The position numbers were made by a program, and so were the translations under genes. Positions 1 through 7,234 of a DNA stretch of 50,919 nucleotides are shown here, piece after piece. The notes beneath the pieces are model-generated. The model saw nothing but the letters and a program-made list of their open reading frames with translations. It was not told the origin of the DNA and did no database searches. The DNA lies in NCBI GenBank assembly GCA_937969445.1, contig CALBVZ010000031.1, forward strand, positions 1 to 50,919. The letters are read 5' to 3'. Position 1 is the stretch's first letter. Every line of letters starts with the position of its first letter. Origin of the DNA: an uncultured Octadecabacter sp. (GTDB taxonomy: Bacteria > Pseudomonadota > Alphaproteobacteria > Rhodobacterales > Rhodobacteraceae).

Positions 1-857
1 CCTTGCTCACGGAACCATGCAACCAGATCCAGCTCAGCCTGATAGATTTCCTCGGAGGCGCGCAGTGCAGCAGCGTCAAGCACTTCACGCACGACAGCTT
101 CGTCATCACCAAGGCGGCCAAGCGCATCATCAGATGCAATCACCAGCAGGGAGTTCAGGATGTGACCTGTCAGGTTGATGTTGGTCTGCACTTCGTAGAA
201 CCGCTTGAACTGGATGGTTGGCAGCGGGTTTTCCTGTGCATCAACAACACCCTGCTGCAACGCGAGATAGACTTCGGAGAAGGCCATCGGCGTTGGGTTT
301 GCGCCAACAGCGTTCGGGAACATCAACATAACCGGAGAGTTCGGAACGCGGATTTTCAGGCCTTCCATATCCTCAGGTGTCAGGATCGGCTTGTTCGATG
401 TCACGTGGCGCTGGCCGTAGTAAACAAGGCCAAGAACCTGGTTGCCGGTGGCGTCGTGATAGCCGTCAGACAGTTCTGCGAACAGGTCACTGCCACGATA
501 GGACAGCCAATGATCCCAGCCGCGCATGATGAACGGATAGTCGGAAATCGCGATCGGGCCGTAGTAGCGCTCAACAAAGCTTGGGCCGGTATAGATGATG
601 TCAACTGCGCCAAGGCCAAGGCCTTCGTTGATTTCAACTTCTTTACCCAAGCTGGATGCTGGGAAAATGTTGATTTCAACGCGGCCCTCGGTGCGTGTGG
701 CAACTTCTTCGGCGGCCCATTCGGCGACCTGATGGTAGGCTGAGCCGGTCTCATAAACGTGAGCCCACTTCAGTGTCTCTTGTGCAAATGCAGCCGTTGA
801 ACCGGCCAGCGCAAAGCAGCCCGCAGCCACAATCGAGGTAAAGTTTCGAATCGTCAT
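1..857 (-). CDS. TRAP transporter solute-binding protein, DctP family (partial, C-terminus off window)
   Basis: Not listed in the ORF track because it has no stop inside the window. Read on the minus strand from ATG at 857-855 it opens with a signal peptide (MTIRNFTSIVAAGCFALAGSTAAFAQE), then LKWAHVYETGSAYHQVAEWAAEEV, KEVEINEGLGLGAVDI, GLKIRVPNSP and ALQQGVVDAQENPL. This is the usual DctP order, with the conserved Arg of the carboxylate-binding region in LKIRVP. About 285 codons are present of the roughly 330 expected. Known for the family: periplasmic capture of organic acids for a DctQM membrane pair, presumably encoded beyond the left edge. The adjacent GntR gene and kduI remnant suggest a uronate-type ligand; that is inference. 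The + strand ORF at 3-743 is a shadow of this gene. Confidence 0.9.
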   Translation of the reverse strand, partial: MTIRNFTSIVAAGCFALAGSTAAFAQETLKWAHVYETGSAYHQVAEWAAEEVATRTEGRVEINIFPASSLGKEVEINEGLGLGAVDIIYTGPSFVERYYGPIAISDYPFIMRGWDHWLSYRGSDLFAELSDGYHDATGNQVLGLVYYGQRHVTSNKPILTPEDMEGLKIRVPNSPVMLMFPNAVGANPTPMAFSEVYLALQQGVVDAQENPLPTIQFKRFYEVQTNINLTGHILNSLLVIASDDALGRLGDDEAVVREVLDAAALRASEEIYQAELDLVAWFREQ

Positions 858-934
858 AGTTCTCTCCCTTAATGCCCAAAAGTGGGCGGTATAGCCGTAA
901 CCGTCTCTCTGTCTCCTCCAAGAGAGTTGACGGT

Positions 935-959
935 AACTAGTATATCTAATATACAAGTT
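935..959. promoter_or_regulatory. 25-bp palindrome, probable GntR operator
   Basis: The pattern is AACT-n-GTATAT-nnn-ATATAC-n-AGTT, so 11 of 12 positions would pair apart from one flanking and one central mismatch (10 of 12 matched pairs). It lies between the divergent TRAP binding-protein gene and the GntR gene, about 78 bp upstream of the first and 64 bp upstream of the second. GntR/FCD regulators normally bind such symmetric sites between themselves and their target operon. Binding by the neighbouring regulator is inferred. Confidence 0.6.
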
Positions 960-1022
960 AATGCCGAAAGCAAGCCATTTGCCGAACCGCTGTGGCTAGC
1001 CTAAACCAGACAGCTGAAACGA

Positions 1023-1805
1023 ATGACCAAAACAATGGATAGACATCAGTTGCCGAATTCAAGAAAACGCGCGAAAAACGCCGCGCCGACCAGTCAGGCG
1101 CGCTTTCGGTCCGGGGCCGCGCCCACGCTTGCAGAGAGCGAGTATGAAAAGCTGCGCGATCGTATCATATCGATGGAGCTGCTTCCCGGCGTTGCCATTT
1201 CTGAGACCGAATTGGCAGCGCAATCTGGTGTCAGTCGCACGCCCGTCCGTGAAGCCGTCTTGAGGCTGGCACGCGAAGATCTGGTCGAGGTTGCACCTAA
1301 GTCCGGAACTTTCGTGGCACGCATACCGGTTTCCGTTTTGCCAGAAGCACTTATCGCGCGTCGTGCGCTGGAAGGTGTGACAGCAGGCGCAGCGGCGCAA
1401 TATGCCTCTCGCAGTCAGGTTCTTGAATTGTACGCGCTTCTTGAAAGGCAGAAAGAATTTGCAGACCAAGGCAACTTTGACGGTTTTCACGTATCCGATG
1501 AAGCGTTTCACCAAAAGATTGCCGAGATTGGCCGTTTGCCCGGTCTTTGGATCATGGTTCAGCAAGTCAAGATTCAGATCGATCGCTTCCGCCGCCTAAC
1601 CCTGCCAGAACCTGGCCGCATGTCTATGGCGCTGGCAGAACACATTGACGTTGTATCCGCCATCGAAAGCAAAGAACCGGAAAGCGCGCGCCAAAACATG
1701 GAAATCCACCTGAATGGCCTGCAGCTGCATATTAAGAATGTCGTTGATGCCCATCCGGATTTCTTCATCCACGACGCAGACTTGAACGATCTGGTCAACG
1801 TCTAG
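1023..1805 (+). CDS. GntR-family transcriptional regulator with FCD domain
   Basis: 260 aa. After a basic, low-complexity N-terminal extension of about 38 residues, a winged helix-turn-helix spans about residues 39-100 (AESEYEKLRDRII...GVSRTPVREAVLRLAREDLVEV), the signature of the FadR/GntR group. An FCD ligand-binding domain follows at about 108-240 and carries the Asp/His set used for metal or acid binding (SDEAFHQKI, EHIDVV, EIHLNGL). Starting at 1023 gives the long N-terminus; no later start fits the HTH better. The gene is divergent from the TRAP binding protein and 47 bp ahead of the kduI remnant, so it probably represses a sugar-acid operon in the absence of its inducer. Confidence 0.88.
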   Translation: MTKTMDRHQLPNSRKRAKNAAPTSQARFRSGAAPTLAESEYEKLRDRIISMELLPGVAISETELAAQSGVSRTPVREAVLRLAREDLVEVAPKSGTFVARIPVSVLPEALIARRALEGVTAGAAAQYASRSQVLELYALLERQKEFADQGNFDGFHVSDEAFHQKIAEIGRLPGLWIMVQQVKIQIDRFRRLTLPEPGRMSMALAEHIDVVSAIESKEPESARQNMEIHLNGLQLHIKNVVDAHPDFFIHDADLNDLVNV

Positions 1806-1852
1806 ACCCCCAATGCCCTAACGAGCACGTCCAGCTAACATCGGGAGTCACA

Positions 1853-2132
1853 ATGACCATAGATATTCGCCAAGTCTGCAGCCCTGCAGAAACTAAAACA
1901 TTCGATACGCAGAAACTGCGCGAAAATTACCTGACCGAGGACGTTTTCCGTGAGGGCGAAGTGACGATGACCAATAGCCACCTGGACCGCACAATCGTGG
2001 GCGGTGCTGTCGCCGGATTGGTCCATTCACAGCGGTGTGGGCACCGGGCGGTATAGCTTTATCTGGTCGATGGCTGGAGACAATCAGGACTTCACAGTTA
2101 TGGATTTTGTGCAAGTGGCGGACGTGCGCTGA
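1853..2132 (+). pseudogene. kduI: kduI remnant (5-keto-4-deoxyuronate isomerase) with a large internal deletion
   Basis: The 5' part encodes MTIDIRQVCSPAETKTFDTQ...[12 protein letters not shown], which matches the start of KduI. Beginning at TGG 2019 in a different frame, the sequence encodes [22 protein letters not shown]...QVADVR followed by TGA at 2130-2132, which matches the last 37 residues of KduI. Only about 90 of the family's ~280 residues remain. The middle, which includes the metal-binding cupin core, is gone, and the two parts are one base out of register. The 67-aa ORF in the track is just the 5' part reading into a chance stop. A Shine-Dalgarno-like GGGAG precedes the ATG. KduI isomerises the uronate from pectin, alginate or glycosaminoglycan breakdown; this copy cannot. 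Confidence 0.85.
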
Positions 2133-2433
2133 CAGCAAATCGGGGACTTCAAAAAATGCATTATTGTGCCCCAGCGAGAAATTGGACGACCTTTTGGGAT
2201 AGGCTTCCAGTGCCACGCCATTTTCGTGTTTGGGTTAGATCCTGGCCAATTGGACGGTTCCCTCCCTTTTTTTGGGGGGGGTAGAAAGCGATCGGGTTCA
2301 CCATGCAAACGATTTGCTTCGCAGACTCTGGCGATCTCGAGGCGTTTCCGCCCTTCGCCGCTCACCTGCGCAAAACACCTTCGGCTCGACAAGAAAAATG
2401 GCGATTACCAGCTTTGCTTTGGTTACGCGTGAC
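2133..2433. other. Region with no recognisable gene; contains a T7G8 homopolymer junction
   Basis: About 300 bases lie between the kduI remnant and the 3' end of the potI-like gene. Several short overlapping ORFs occur on both strands, including a 44-codon + strand frame at 2303-2437, but none resembles a family I know and none has a convincing ribosome-binding site. A run of seven T followed by eight G lies at 2267-2281. The most likely explanation is eroded sequence from the broken uronate locus. No terminator hairpin is evident. Confidence 0.5.
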
Positions 2434-3246
2434 TTAGTGCTCTGCCAGTAGTTCACCCCGCTTCTGCTTTTGGATTGCGCGTTTCGACGTGATGGACGCC
2501 ACCAAGACCCCAATCGTTACCAAGCCAATGATGATCGTCGACAGGGCGTTAATCTCGGGGCTAACGCCAAGGCGCACTGACGAATAGATTTTGATCGGTA
2601 GCGTCGTGGCAGACGGACCAGCAGTGAATGATGCAATCACAAGGTCATCGAGTGACAATGTGAAAGCCAAGAGCCAACCGGACGCGACAGCAGGCGCAAT
2701 GATGGGAAGCGTGACGGACCTAAACGCGTCCCAAGGCGAGCAGCCCAAATCAAGTGCAGCTTCTTCTAAGCTTTCATCAAATGTTGCCATCCGTGATGAG
2801 ACAACAACGGACACGTAACACATTGAGAAAGTCGCATGCGCAAGCACGATTGTTGAAACGCCCCGGTCCATACCAACTGCGATGAACAACAGCAAAAGCG
2901 ACAAACCTGTAATGACTTCAGGCATCACGAGTGGTGCGTAGATCATTCCCGAAAATAGTGTCCGCCCTCGAAAGCGACCAGCACGTACAAGAACAAAGGC
3001 CGCCATCGTCCCTAAGACCGTCGCAATCGTAGACGAAATGAAACCCACTTTGAGGGTGACCCAAGCCGCGTCTAGGAAGGCTCTGTTTTGCATCAGCTCG
3101 CCGTACCATTTGGTCGAGAAGCCACCCCAAACTGATACGAGTTTCGATTCATTGAAGCTGAAGATGACCAAGACGATCATAGGGATATACAAAAATGCAA
3201 AACCGACCGTCAGTGAGACAACGTTGAACCAGGATGGTTTTTTCAT
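2434..3246 (-). CDS. potI: Spermidine/putrescine ABC transporter permease (PotI-like)
   Basis: 270 aa with six predicted membrane segments. It carries the ABC importer EAA loop at about residues 162-181 (EAALDLGCSPWDAFRSVTLP), which docks on the ATPase. The N-terminal FLYIPMIVLVIFSFNESK and late FTLSLDDLVIASFTAGPSATTLP are typical of PotC/PotI. Its start overlaps the end of the upstream permease gene by four bases (ATGA), so the two are translationally coupled. It is the last gene of the leftward potFGHI operon. Putrescine rather than spermidine as the main substrate is inferred from the catabolic genes next door. Confidence 0.93.
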   Translation of the reverse strand: MKKPSWFNVVSLTVGFAFLYIPMIVLVIFSFNESKLVSVWGGFSTKWYGELMQNRAFLDAAWVTLKVGFISSTIATVLGTMAAFVLVRAGRFRGRTLFSGMIYAPLVMPEVITGLSLLLLFIAVGMDRGVSTIVLAHATFSMCYVSVVVSSRMATFDESLEEAALDLGCSPWDAFRSVTLPIIAPAVASGWLLAFTLSLDDLVIASFTAGPSATTLPIKIYSSVRLGVSPEINALSTIIIGLVTIGVLVASITSKRAIQKQKRGELLAEH

Positions 3247-4139
3247 TTGTTCTGCTCTCGTTGCATTTGCTCATTTCGTTGGAGCAAAACTATTGGGATG
3301 ATCAGAACCAGAAGCAAGATGACTGCCACCGCCGAGGCCAATGGCCAGTCACGGTTTGAGAAAAACTCTTCCCATAAGACCTTACCAATCATCAAGGTTC
3401 TTGAGCCGCCCAAGAGGGATGGGATCACGAACTCGCCCAAGGCTGGAATGAACACTAGGAAACACCCAGCAATAACACCTGGTTTGGACAAATGTACCGT
3501 GACAGACCAAAACGCGCTGATACGTGTGCAGCCCAAATCTTGGGCGGCTTCCAGCAGTGAACTGTCGAGCTTTTCGAGCGTTGCGTAGATGGGCAGAACC
3601 ATGAAGGGGAGGTATGTATAAACGATACCAATATAGACAGCGAGATTGGTATTCATGATGACCAGTGGATCGGAAATGGCACCTATCCACATCAGGAACT
3701 GGTTCAAAAAGCCGTCATTGGAAATGATGCCAATTAGGGCATAGATGCGGATCAGGAAGCTTGTCCAAAATGGCAAAATAATCAGCATCAGAAGGCTTGG
3801 CCGCCATTCTTGAGGTGCATTCGCAATCCCGTAAGCGAACGGAAAGCCAATAAGCAGCGTAAAGAAAGTCGCGAGAGCGGCGATCTTGAGGCTCGACCAA
3901 TATGCTTTAATGTAAAGTGCATCTTCAGTCAGGAAAACGAAGTTTTCAAAGTCGAGGGCGGACCAAAATTCCTTTATCCCAGACCAGCCTTCGCCCACTT
4001 CCAAAGTTGGCGTATAGGGCGGAATTGAATTCGCGTAATCAGACAGGGAAATCTTGAGGACGATCAGGAACGGAACCAAGAATAAGGCCAGAAGCCAAGT
4101 ATATGGAACACTAATGAGGAGGCGACGCGCAAGACTCAT
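3243..4139 (-). CDS. potH: Spermidine/putrescine ABC transporter permease (PotH-like)
   Basis: 298 aa, inner membrane. An N-terminal anchor (TWLLALFLVPFLIVLKISLSDY) precedes a periplasmic loop of about 45 residues and the remaining helices. The EAA loop is at about residues 197-220 (EAAQDLGCTRISAFWSVTVHLSKP). The SLSDY and LPFWTSFLIRIYALIGII stretches are characteristic of PotB/PotH permeases. It pairs with the PotI-like protein and lies nine bases after the ATPase gene. It is an ordinary full-length family member. Confidence 0.93.
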   Translation of the reverse strand: MSLARRLLISVPYTWLLALFLVPFLIVLKISLSDYANSIPPYTPTLEVGEGWSGIKEFWSALDFENFVFLTEDALYIKAYWSSLKIAALATFFTLLIGFPFAYGIANAPQEWRPSLLMLIILPFWTSFLIRIYALIGIISNDGFLNQFLMWIGAISDPLVIMNTNLAVYIGIVYTYLPFMVLPIYATLEKLDSSLLEAAQDLGCTRISAFWSVTVHLSKPGVIAGCFLVFIPALGEFVIPSLLGGSRTLMIGKVLWEEFFSNRDWPLASAVAVILLLVLIIPIVLLQRNEQMQREQNK

Positions 4140-4148
4140 GATGCCCCC

Positions 4149-5279
4149 CTATGAAGCCAGAACAATACCAGCGGTATCTGTCCATGATAGCCAAACAGTG
4201 TCGCCCCAAGTAATCGAACGGCGAGAAATTCGGCGATTGTTAGCGATTTGTGATTTGATCAAAGCGCCGCTTTCAAGGCGCACATAGTATGTCGACATAT
4301 TGCCGAGGTACGCGATGTCTTCAACAATACCGCTGACGCGGTTGTGGCGGTCCATTGGTTCTTCGGTAAAGATGGCGACCTTTTCCGGACGGACAGCAAA
4401 CGCGCCTGAGGTTGATATACTTAGGTTTTCGCCCGCCATGCCACGAATTGCGGGCTTACCTTCACCCCAAGACAGTTCAGCAGTATCTTCCGCCAGTTGG
4501 GTGACCTGTCCTTCGATGATATTCACGTCACCGATAAAGTCAGCGACGTAAACGGAACTAGGCGCTTCATAAATGCGGTCCGGCGTGTCGACCTGTTTCA
4601 GCTTGCCGTGGTCCATTACGGCAATGCGGCTGGCAACGGTCATCGCTTCTTCTTGGTCGTGCGTCACGATGACAAATGTAGTTCCGGTCTTTTCCTGGAT
4701 GTCCATCAACTCAAACTGCGTTTCTTGGCGCAGTTTTTTGTCGAGCGCACCGAGCGGTTCGTCGAGCAAGAGCAACTTGGGCGCTTTGGCCAAAGCACGT
4801 GCGAGCGCCACGCGTTGGCGCTGACCGCCTGACATCTGGTGCGGCTTTCGGCTTGCGAATTTTTGAAGCTGAACGAGGCGAAGCATTTCTTCGACGCGGC
4901 CATCAATTTCAGACTTAGGCATATCGGATCGTTTCAACCCAAATGCTAGGTTTTGTGCAACGGTTAGGTGGGGAAACAATGCGTAAGATTGAAACATCAT
5001 GTTTACGGCGCGCTTGTTAGGCGGAATGCCGTTCATGTCAGTGCCATCAATCGTGATACGTCCATCGGTAACAGTTTCAAACCCGCCGAGCATTCGCATC
5101 AATGTTGTTTTACCGCAGCCTGACGGGCCGAGTAGGGCAAAGAATTCTTGCGGATAAATTTTCAGGTCAATGTCATCTATCGCAGTGAATGTACCGAAGC
5201 GCTTGGTCACATTTGAAAACTCGATGAGGGGTGTGGCGGTCTCATCTTCCCAAGGGGCAAAGGGTGCATCAGCGTTCAT
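4149..5279 (-). CDS. potG: Polyamine ABC transporter ATP-binding protein (PotG-like)
   Basis: 376 aa when begun at ATG 5279 (MNADAPFAPWEDETATPLIEF). The track's longer ORF to 5477 runs back into the potF coding region and is not credible. Walker A GPSGCGKT is at about 51-58, the Q-loop is in MMFQSYALFPHLTV, the ABC signature MSGGQRQRVALARALA is at about 149-163, and Walker B LLLLDEPLGALD is at about 169-180. A C-terminal TOBE region follows (FAVRPEKVAIF). It energises polyamine uptake through the PotH/PotI pore. A 76-base gap containing a stem-loop separates it from potF, while potH follows after nine bases. Confidence 0.94.
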   Translation of the reverse strand: MNADAPFAPWEDETATPLIEFSNVTKRFGTFTAIDDIDLKIYPQEFFALLGPSGCGKTTLMRMLGGFETVTDGRITIDGTDMNGIPPNKRAVNMMFQSYALFPHLTVAQNLAFGLKRSDMPKSEIDGRVEEMLRLVQLQKFASRKPHQMSGGQRQRVALARALAKAPKLLLLDEPLGALDKKLRQETQFELMDIQEKTGTTFVIVTHDQEEAMTVASRIAVMDHGKLKQVDTPDRIYEAPSSVYVADFIGDVNIIEGQVTQLAEDTAELSWGEGKPAIRGMAGENLSISTSGAFAVRPEKVAIFTEEPMDRHNRVSGIVEDIAYLGNMSTYYVRLESGALIKSQIANNRRISRRSITWGDTVWLSWTDTAGIVLAS

Positions 5280-5299
5280 TGGAAGTATCCTGTTGGAGG

Positions 5300-5324
5300 C
5301 GCATGGAGGCAACACCCCCATGCG
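5300..5324 (-). promoter_or_regulatory. Stem-loop between potF and potG, probable mRNA-stabilising or processing element
   Basis: A ten-pair stem with a five-base loop: CGCATGGAGG pairs with CCCCCATGCG. The single imperfect pair is G-U in RNA made from the minus strand but A-C in RNA from the plus strand, which argues that it acts in the pot transcript. No T-run follows, so it is not a normal terminator. Such hairpins after a binding-protein gene often raise its mRNA level relative to the membrane components; that role is inferred here. Confidence 0.5.
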
Positions 5325-5355
5325 TTGGTTCTTATCGGCACTAATTCCGAAACGG

Positions 5356-6441
5356 TTAGGTTCCCGACTTAATCCGCGTCCACATTCGCGTAACGACCCG
5401 CTGAACGCGTGGTTCATACGGTGTGGCCGTGTAGAGGTTTCCGAGCGTTGTTTCGTCAGGGTAGATCGCAGGATCACCGATTACGTCTTCAAGCAAGAAT
5501 TCTTGCGAAGCGAGGTTACCGTTCGCGTAGTAGACGTAGTTAGATGCTGCAGCCATATTTTCGGCGTCCATGATAAAATTCAGGAACTTGTGTGCTGCTT
5601 CAGGGTTCGGCGCATCAGCTGGAATAGCCATTTGGTCGAACCACATTAAAGCACCTTCAGAAGGAGCGTTGTATGCGATTTCAACACCATTATCGGCTTC
5701 ATACGCGCGATCACGTGCTTGAAGAACATCGCCAGACCAACCGAAAGCAACGCAGATGTCACCGTTCGCAAGGGCGTTGATGTATTCAGAGCTATTGTAC
5801 TTGGCAACATAAGGCGCGACGGCAGTTAGGACCGGCTCTGCGAGTGCAAGAACATCGGGGTCTTGTGTGTCAGGTTCTTCGCCAAGATATGCCAGTGCTG
5901 CAGGGATGATCTCCGTCGGAGCATCCAGAAAGTAGACACCGCATTCGGCTAGCTTTTCCATGTTGTCAGGGTTGAAAATCAAATCCAGCGAACCGATTGG
6001 TGCATCTTCGCCAAGAACTTCAGTGACGCGATTGACGTTCACACCAATGCCGGTTGTGCCCCACATGTAGTTGATCGAATAAGAGTTGTCTGGGTCGTAC
6101 TGCGCCGTACGCGATTCAATAACATCCCAAAGGTTCGAGTGGTTCGGAAGCTGGTCCAGATCGAGCTGTTGGAACGCACCCGCTGTGATCTGACGCTGCA
6201 AGAAGTCGCCTGTCGGTACAACGAGGTCGTACCCGGAACTGCCAGCGAGCATTTTGGTTTCAAGTACTTCGTTGCTATCAAAAACGTCGTAAATGATTTC
6301 AATGCCGGTTTCTTCTTCGAATTGCTCCAGAAGGTCTTCGTCGATGTAATCGGACCAATTGTAGATCCGTACTTCTTCTGCAGAGGCAGCTTGCGATAGC
6401 GCGCAAAGTGCGATCGTTGACAGTGTGGTTAACAGTTTCAT
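5356..6441 (-). CDS. potF: Putrescine/polyamine periplasmic binding protein (PotF-like)
   Basis: 361 aa when begun at ATG 6441 (MKLLTTLSTIALCALSQAASAEE, a clear Sec signal peptide). The 43-residue extension in the track runs through the promoter and operator and is rejected. The mature protein starts VRIYNWSDYIDEDLLEQFEEETGI, the hallmark of PotD/PotF. Further family blocks are YDLVVPTGDFLQRQI, WGTTGIGVNVN, CVAFGWSGDVLQA and MWFDQMAIPADAPN. It delivers polyamines to PotGHI. It is the first gene of the operon and lies directly behind the 20-bp palindrome shared with the divergent GntR gene. Confidence 0.95.
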   Translation of the reverse strand: MKLLTTLSTIALCALSQAASAEEVRIYNWSDYIDEDLLEQFEEETGIEIIYDVFDSNEVLETKMLAGSSGYDLVVPTGDFLQRQITAGAFQQLDLDQLPNHSNLWDVIESRTAQYDPDNSYSINYMWGTTGIGVNVNRVTEVLGEDAPIGSLDLIFNPDNMEKLAECGVYFLDAPTEIIPAALAYLGEEPDTQDPDVLALAEPVLTAVAPYVAKYNSSEYINALANGDICVAFGWSGDVLQARDRAYEADNGVEIAYNAPSEGALMWFDQMAIPADAPNPEAAHKFLNFIMDAENMAAASNYVYYANGNLASQEFLLEDVIGDPAIYPDETTLGNLYTATPYEPRVQRVVTRMWTRIKSGT

Positions 6442-6463
6442 TGGCTTCTCCTTATTGGCCGGA

Positions 6464-6483
6464 AAACTTTTGATCAAAAGTTT
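6464..6483. promoter_or_regulatory. Perfect 20-bp palindrome, probable GntR operator of the polyamine island
   Basis: The sequence AAACTTTTGATCAAAAGTTT equals its own reverse complement at every position. It lies 22 bp upstream of the potF start and about 73 bp upstream of the divergent gntR start, so one protein bound here could control both uptake and catabolism. A TTGACA at 6482-6487 abuts it and could be a -35 box for the rightward operon, but no good -10 follows at the usual spacing. Confidence 0.65.
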
Positions 6484-6556
6484 GACAAAAGCAAGTTTTT
6501 TTGCAAATCTTGATGAAAAGAGACGTATATTCGACACCCTTAAGTGGTCAAAATCG

Positions 6557-7234
6557 ATGCAAATTGACAAGAAAATGCCAGAACATCAGGCAGTCTACGA
6601 AACATTACGCGATAGGATTCTGTTGGGTCAGTTTGCACCAGGGCAACCGATGACCATACAGGGTCTTGCGGAAATGCTCGGCGTCGGGATGACACCAGTT
6701 CGCGAAGCTATCCGTCGCTTAACATCAGAAAGTGCTTTGGAAACTTTAGGTAATCGTCGCGTAATAGTGCCATTCCTTACGCAAATCCAGCTCCAAGACA
6801 TCTATTTTCTGCGATTGAAGATTGAACCTGAGCTCGCAAGAAGGGCAGCAAATAACGCTACAAAGCAGCAGGTGGAAAATCTCCGAGTAATTGACCGCGA
6901 AGTGAATGTCGCGATCGATGCTGGAGACGTCAGCGCATATCTAGAAAGTAACAAAGCGTTTCACTTCAATATCTATGCTATCGCCGACACTCCTATTCTG
7001 ACACGTGTCGTGCAATCGCTTTGGCTACAGGTTGGCCCAAGTTTGCGTGTTGTCTGCGGGCGCTATGGAACAGCGCGCCTTCCAGACAAACATCCCGACA
7101 TTTTACAGGCACTATTAGATGGCAGTGCTGACGCCGCAGAGGTCGCAATGCGGGAAGACATTGAACAGGGCATTATTCTCGTGGGTGAACCCCTTAAAGA
7201 CCAATTTGATCAAAATGCAGGTGAAGACCGATGA
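6557..7234 (+). CDS. GntR-family regulator of the polyamine island
   Basis: 225 aa from ATG 6557 (MQIDKKMPEHQAVYETLRDRILLGQF). The longer frame from 6425 crosses the palindrome and the potF start, so it is rejected. The winged HTH is at about residues 9-72 (TIQGLAEMLGVGMTPVREAIRRL). An FCD-type all-helical effector domain follows, with NKAFHFNIYAIADTPIL. The last four bases overlap the next gene's start (ATGA), so the regulator is the first gene of the rightward catabolic operon. A polyamine or glutamyl-polyamine effector is likely but unproven. It is not related to E. coli PuuR, which belongs to a different family. Confidence 0.9.
   Translation: MQIDKKMPEHQAVYETLRDRILLGQFAPGQPMTIQGLAEMLGVGMTPVREAIRRLTSESALETLGNRRVIVPFLTQIQLQDIYFLRLKIEPELARRAANNATKQQVENLRVIDREVNVAIDAGDVSAYLESNKAFHFNIYAIADTPILTRVVQSLWLQVGPSLRVVCGRYGTARLPDKHPDILQALLDGSADAAEVAMREDIEQGIILVGEPLKDQFDQNAGEDR

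Noticed and set aside
3-743. 246-aa + strand ORF at the left edge
   Set aside because: It is antisense to the TRAP binding protein, whose signal peptide and family motifs are clear on the minus strand.
1893-2392. Minus-strand ORFs of 102-107 aa across the kduI remnant
   Set aside because: They overlap the recognisable kduI ends and each other in different frames, and show no family pattern.
2303-2437. 44-codon + strand ORF (MQTICFADSGDL...)
   Set aside because: No ribosome-binding site, no recognised family, and it lies in a decayed stretch; not enough to call a gene.
5280-5477. N-terminal extension of the PotG-like ATPase in the ORF track
   Set aside because: The extension runs through the intergenic stem-loop and into the potF 3' coding end; ATG 5279 begins a normal PotG.
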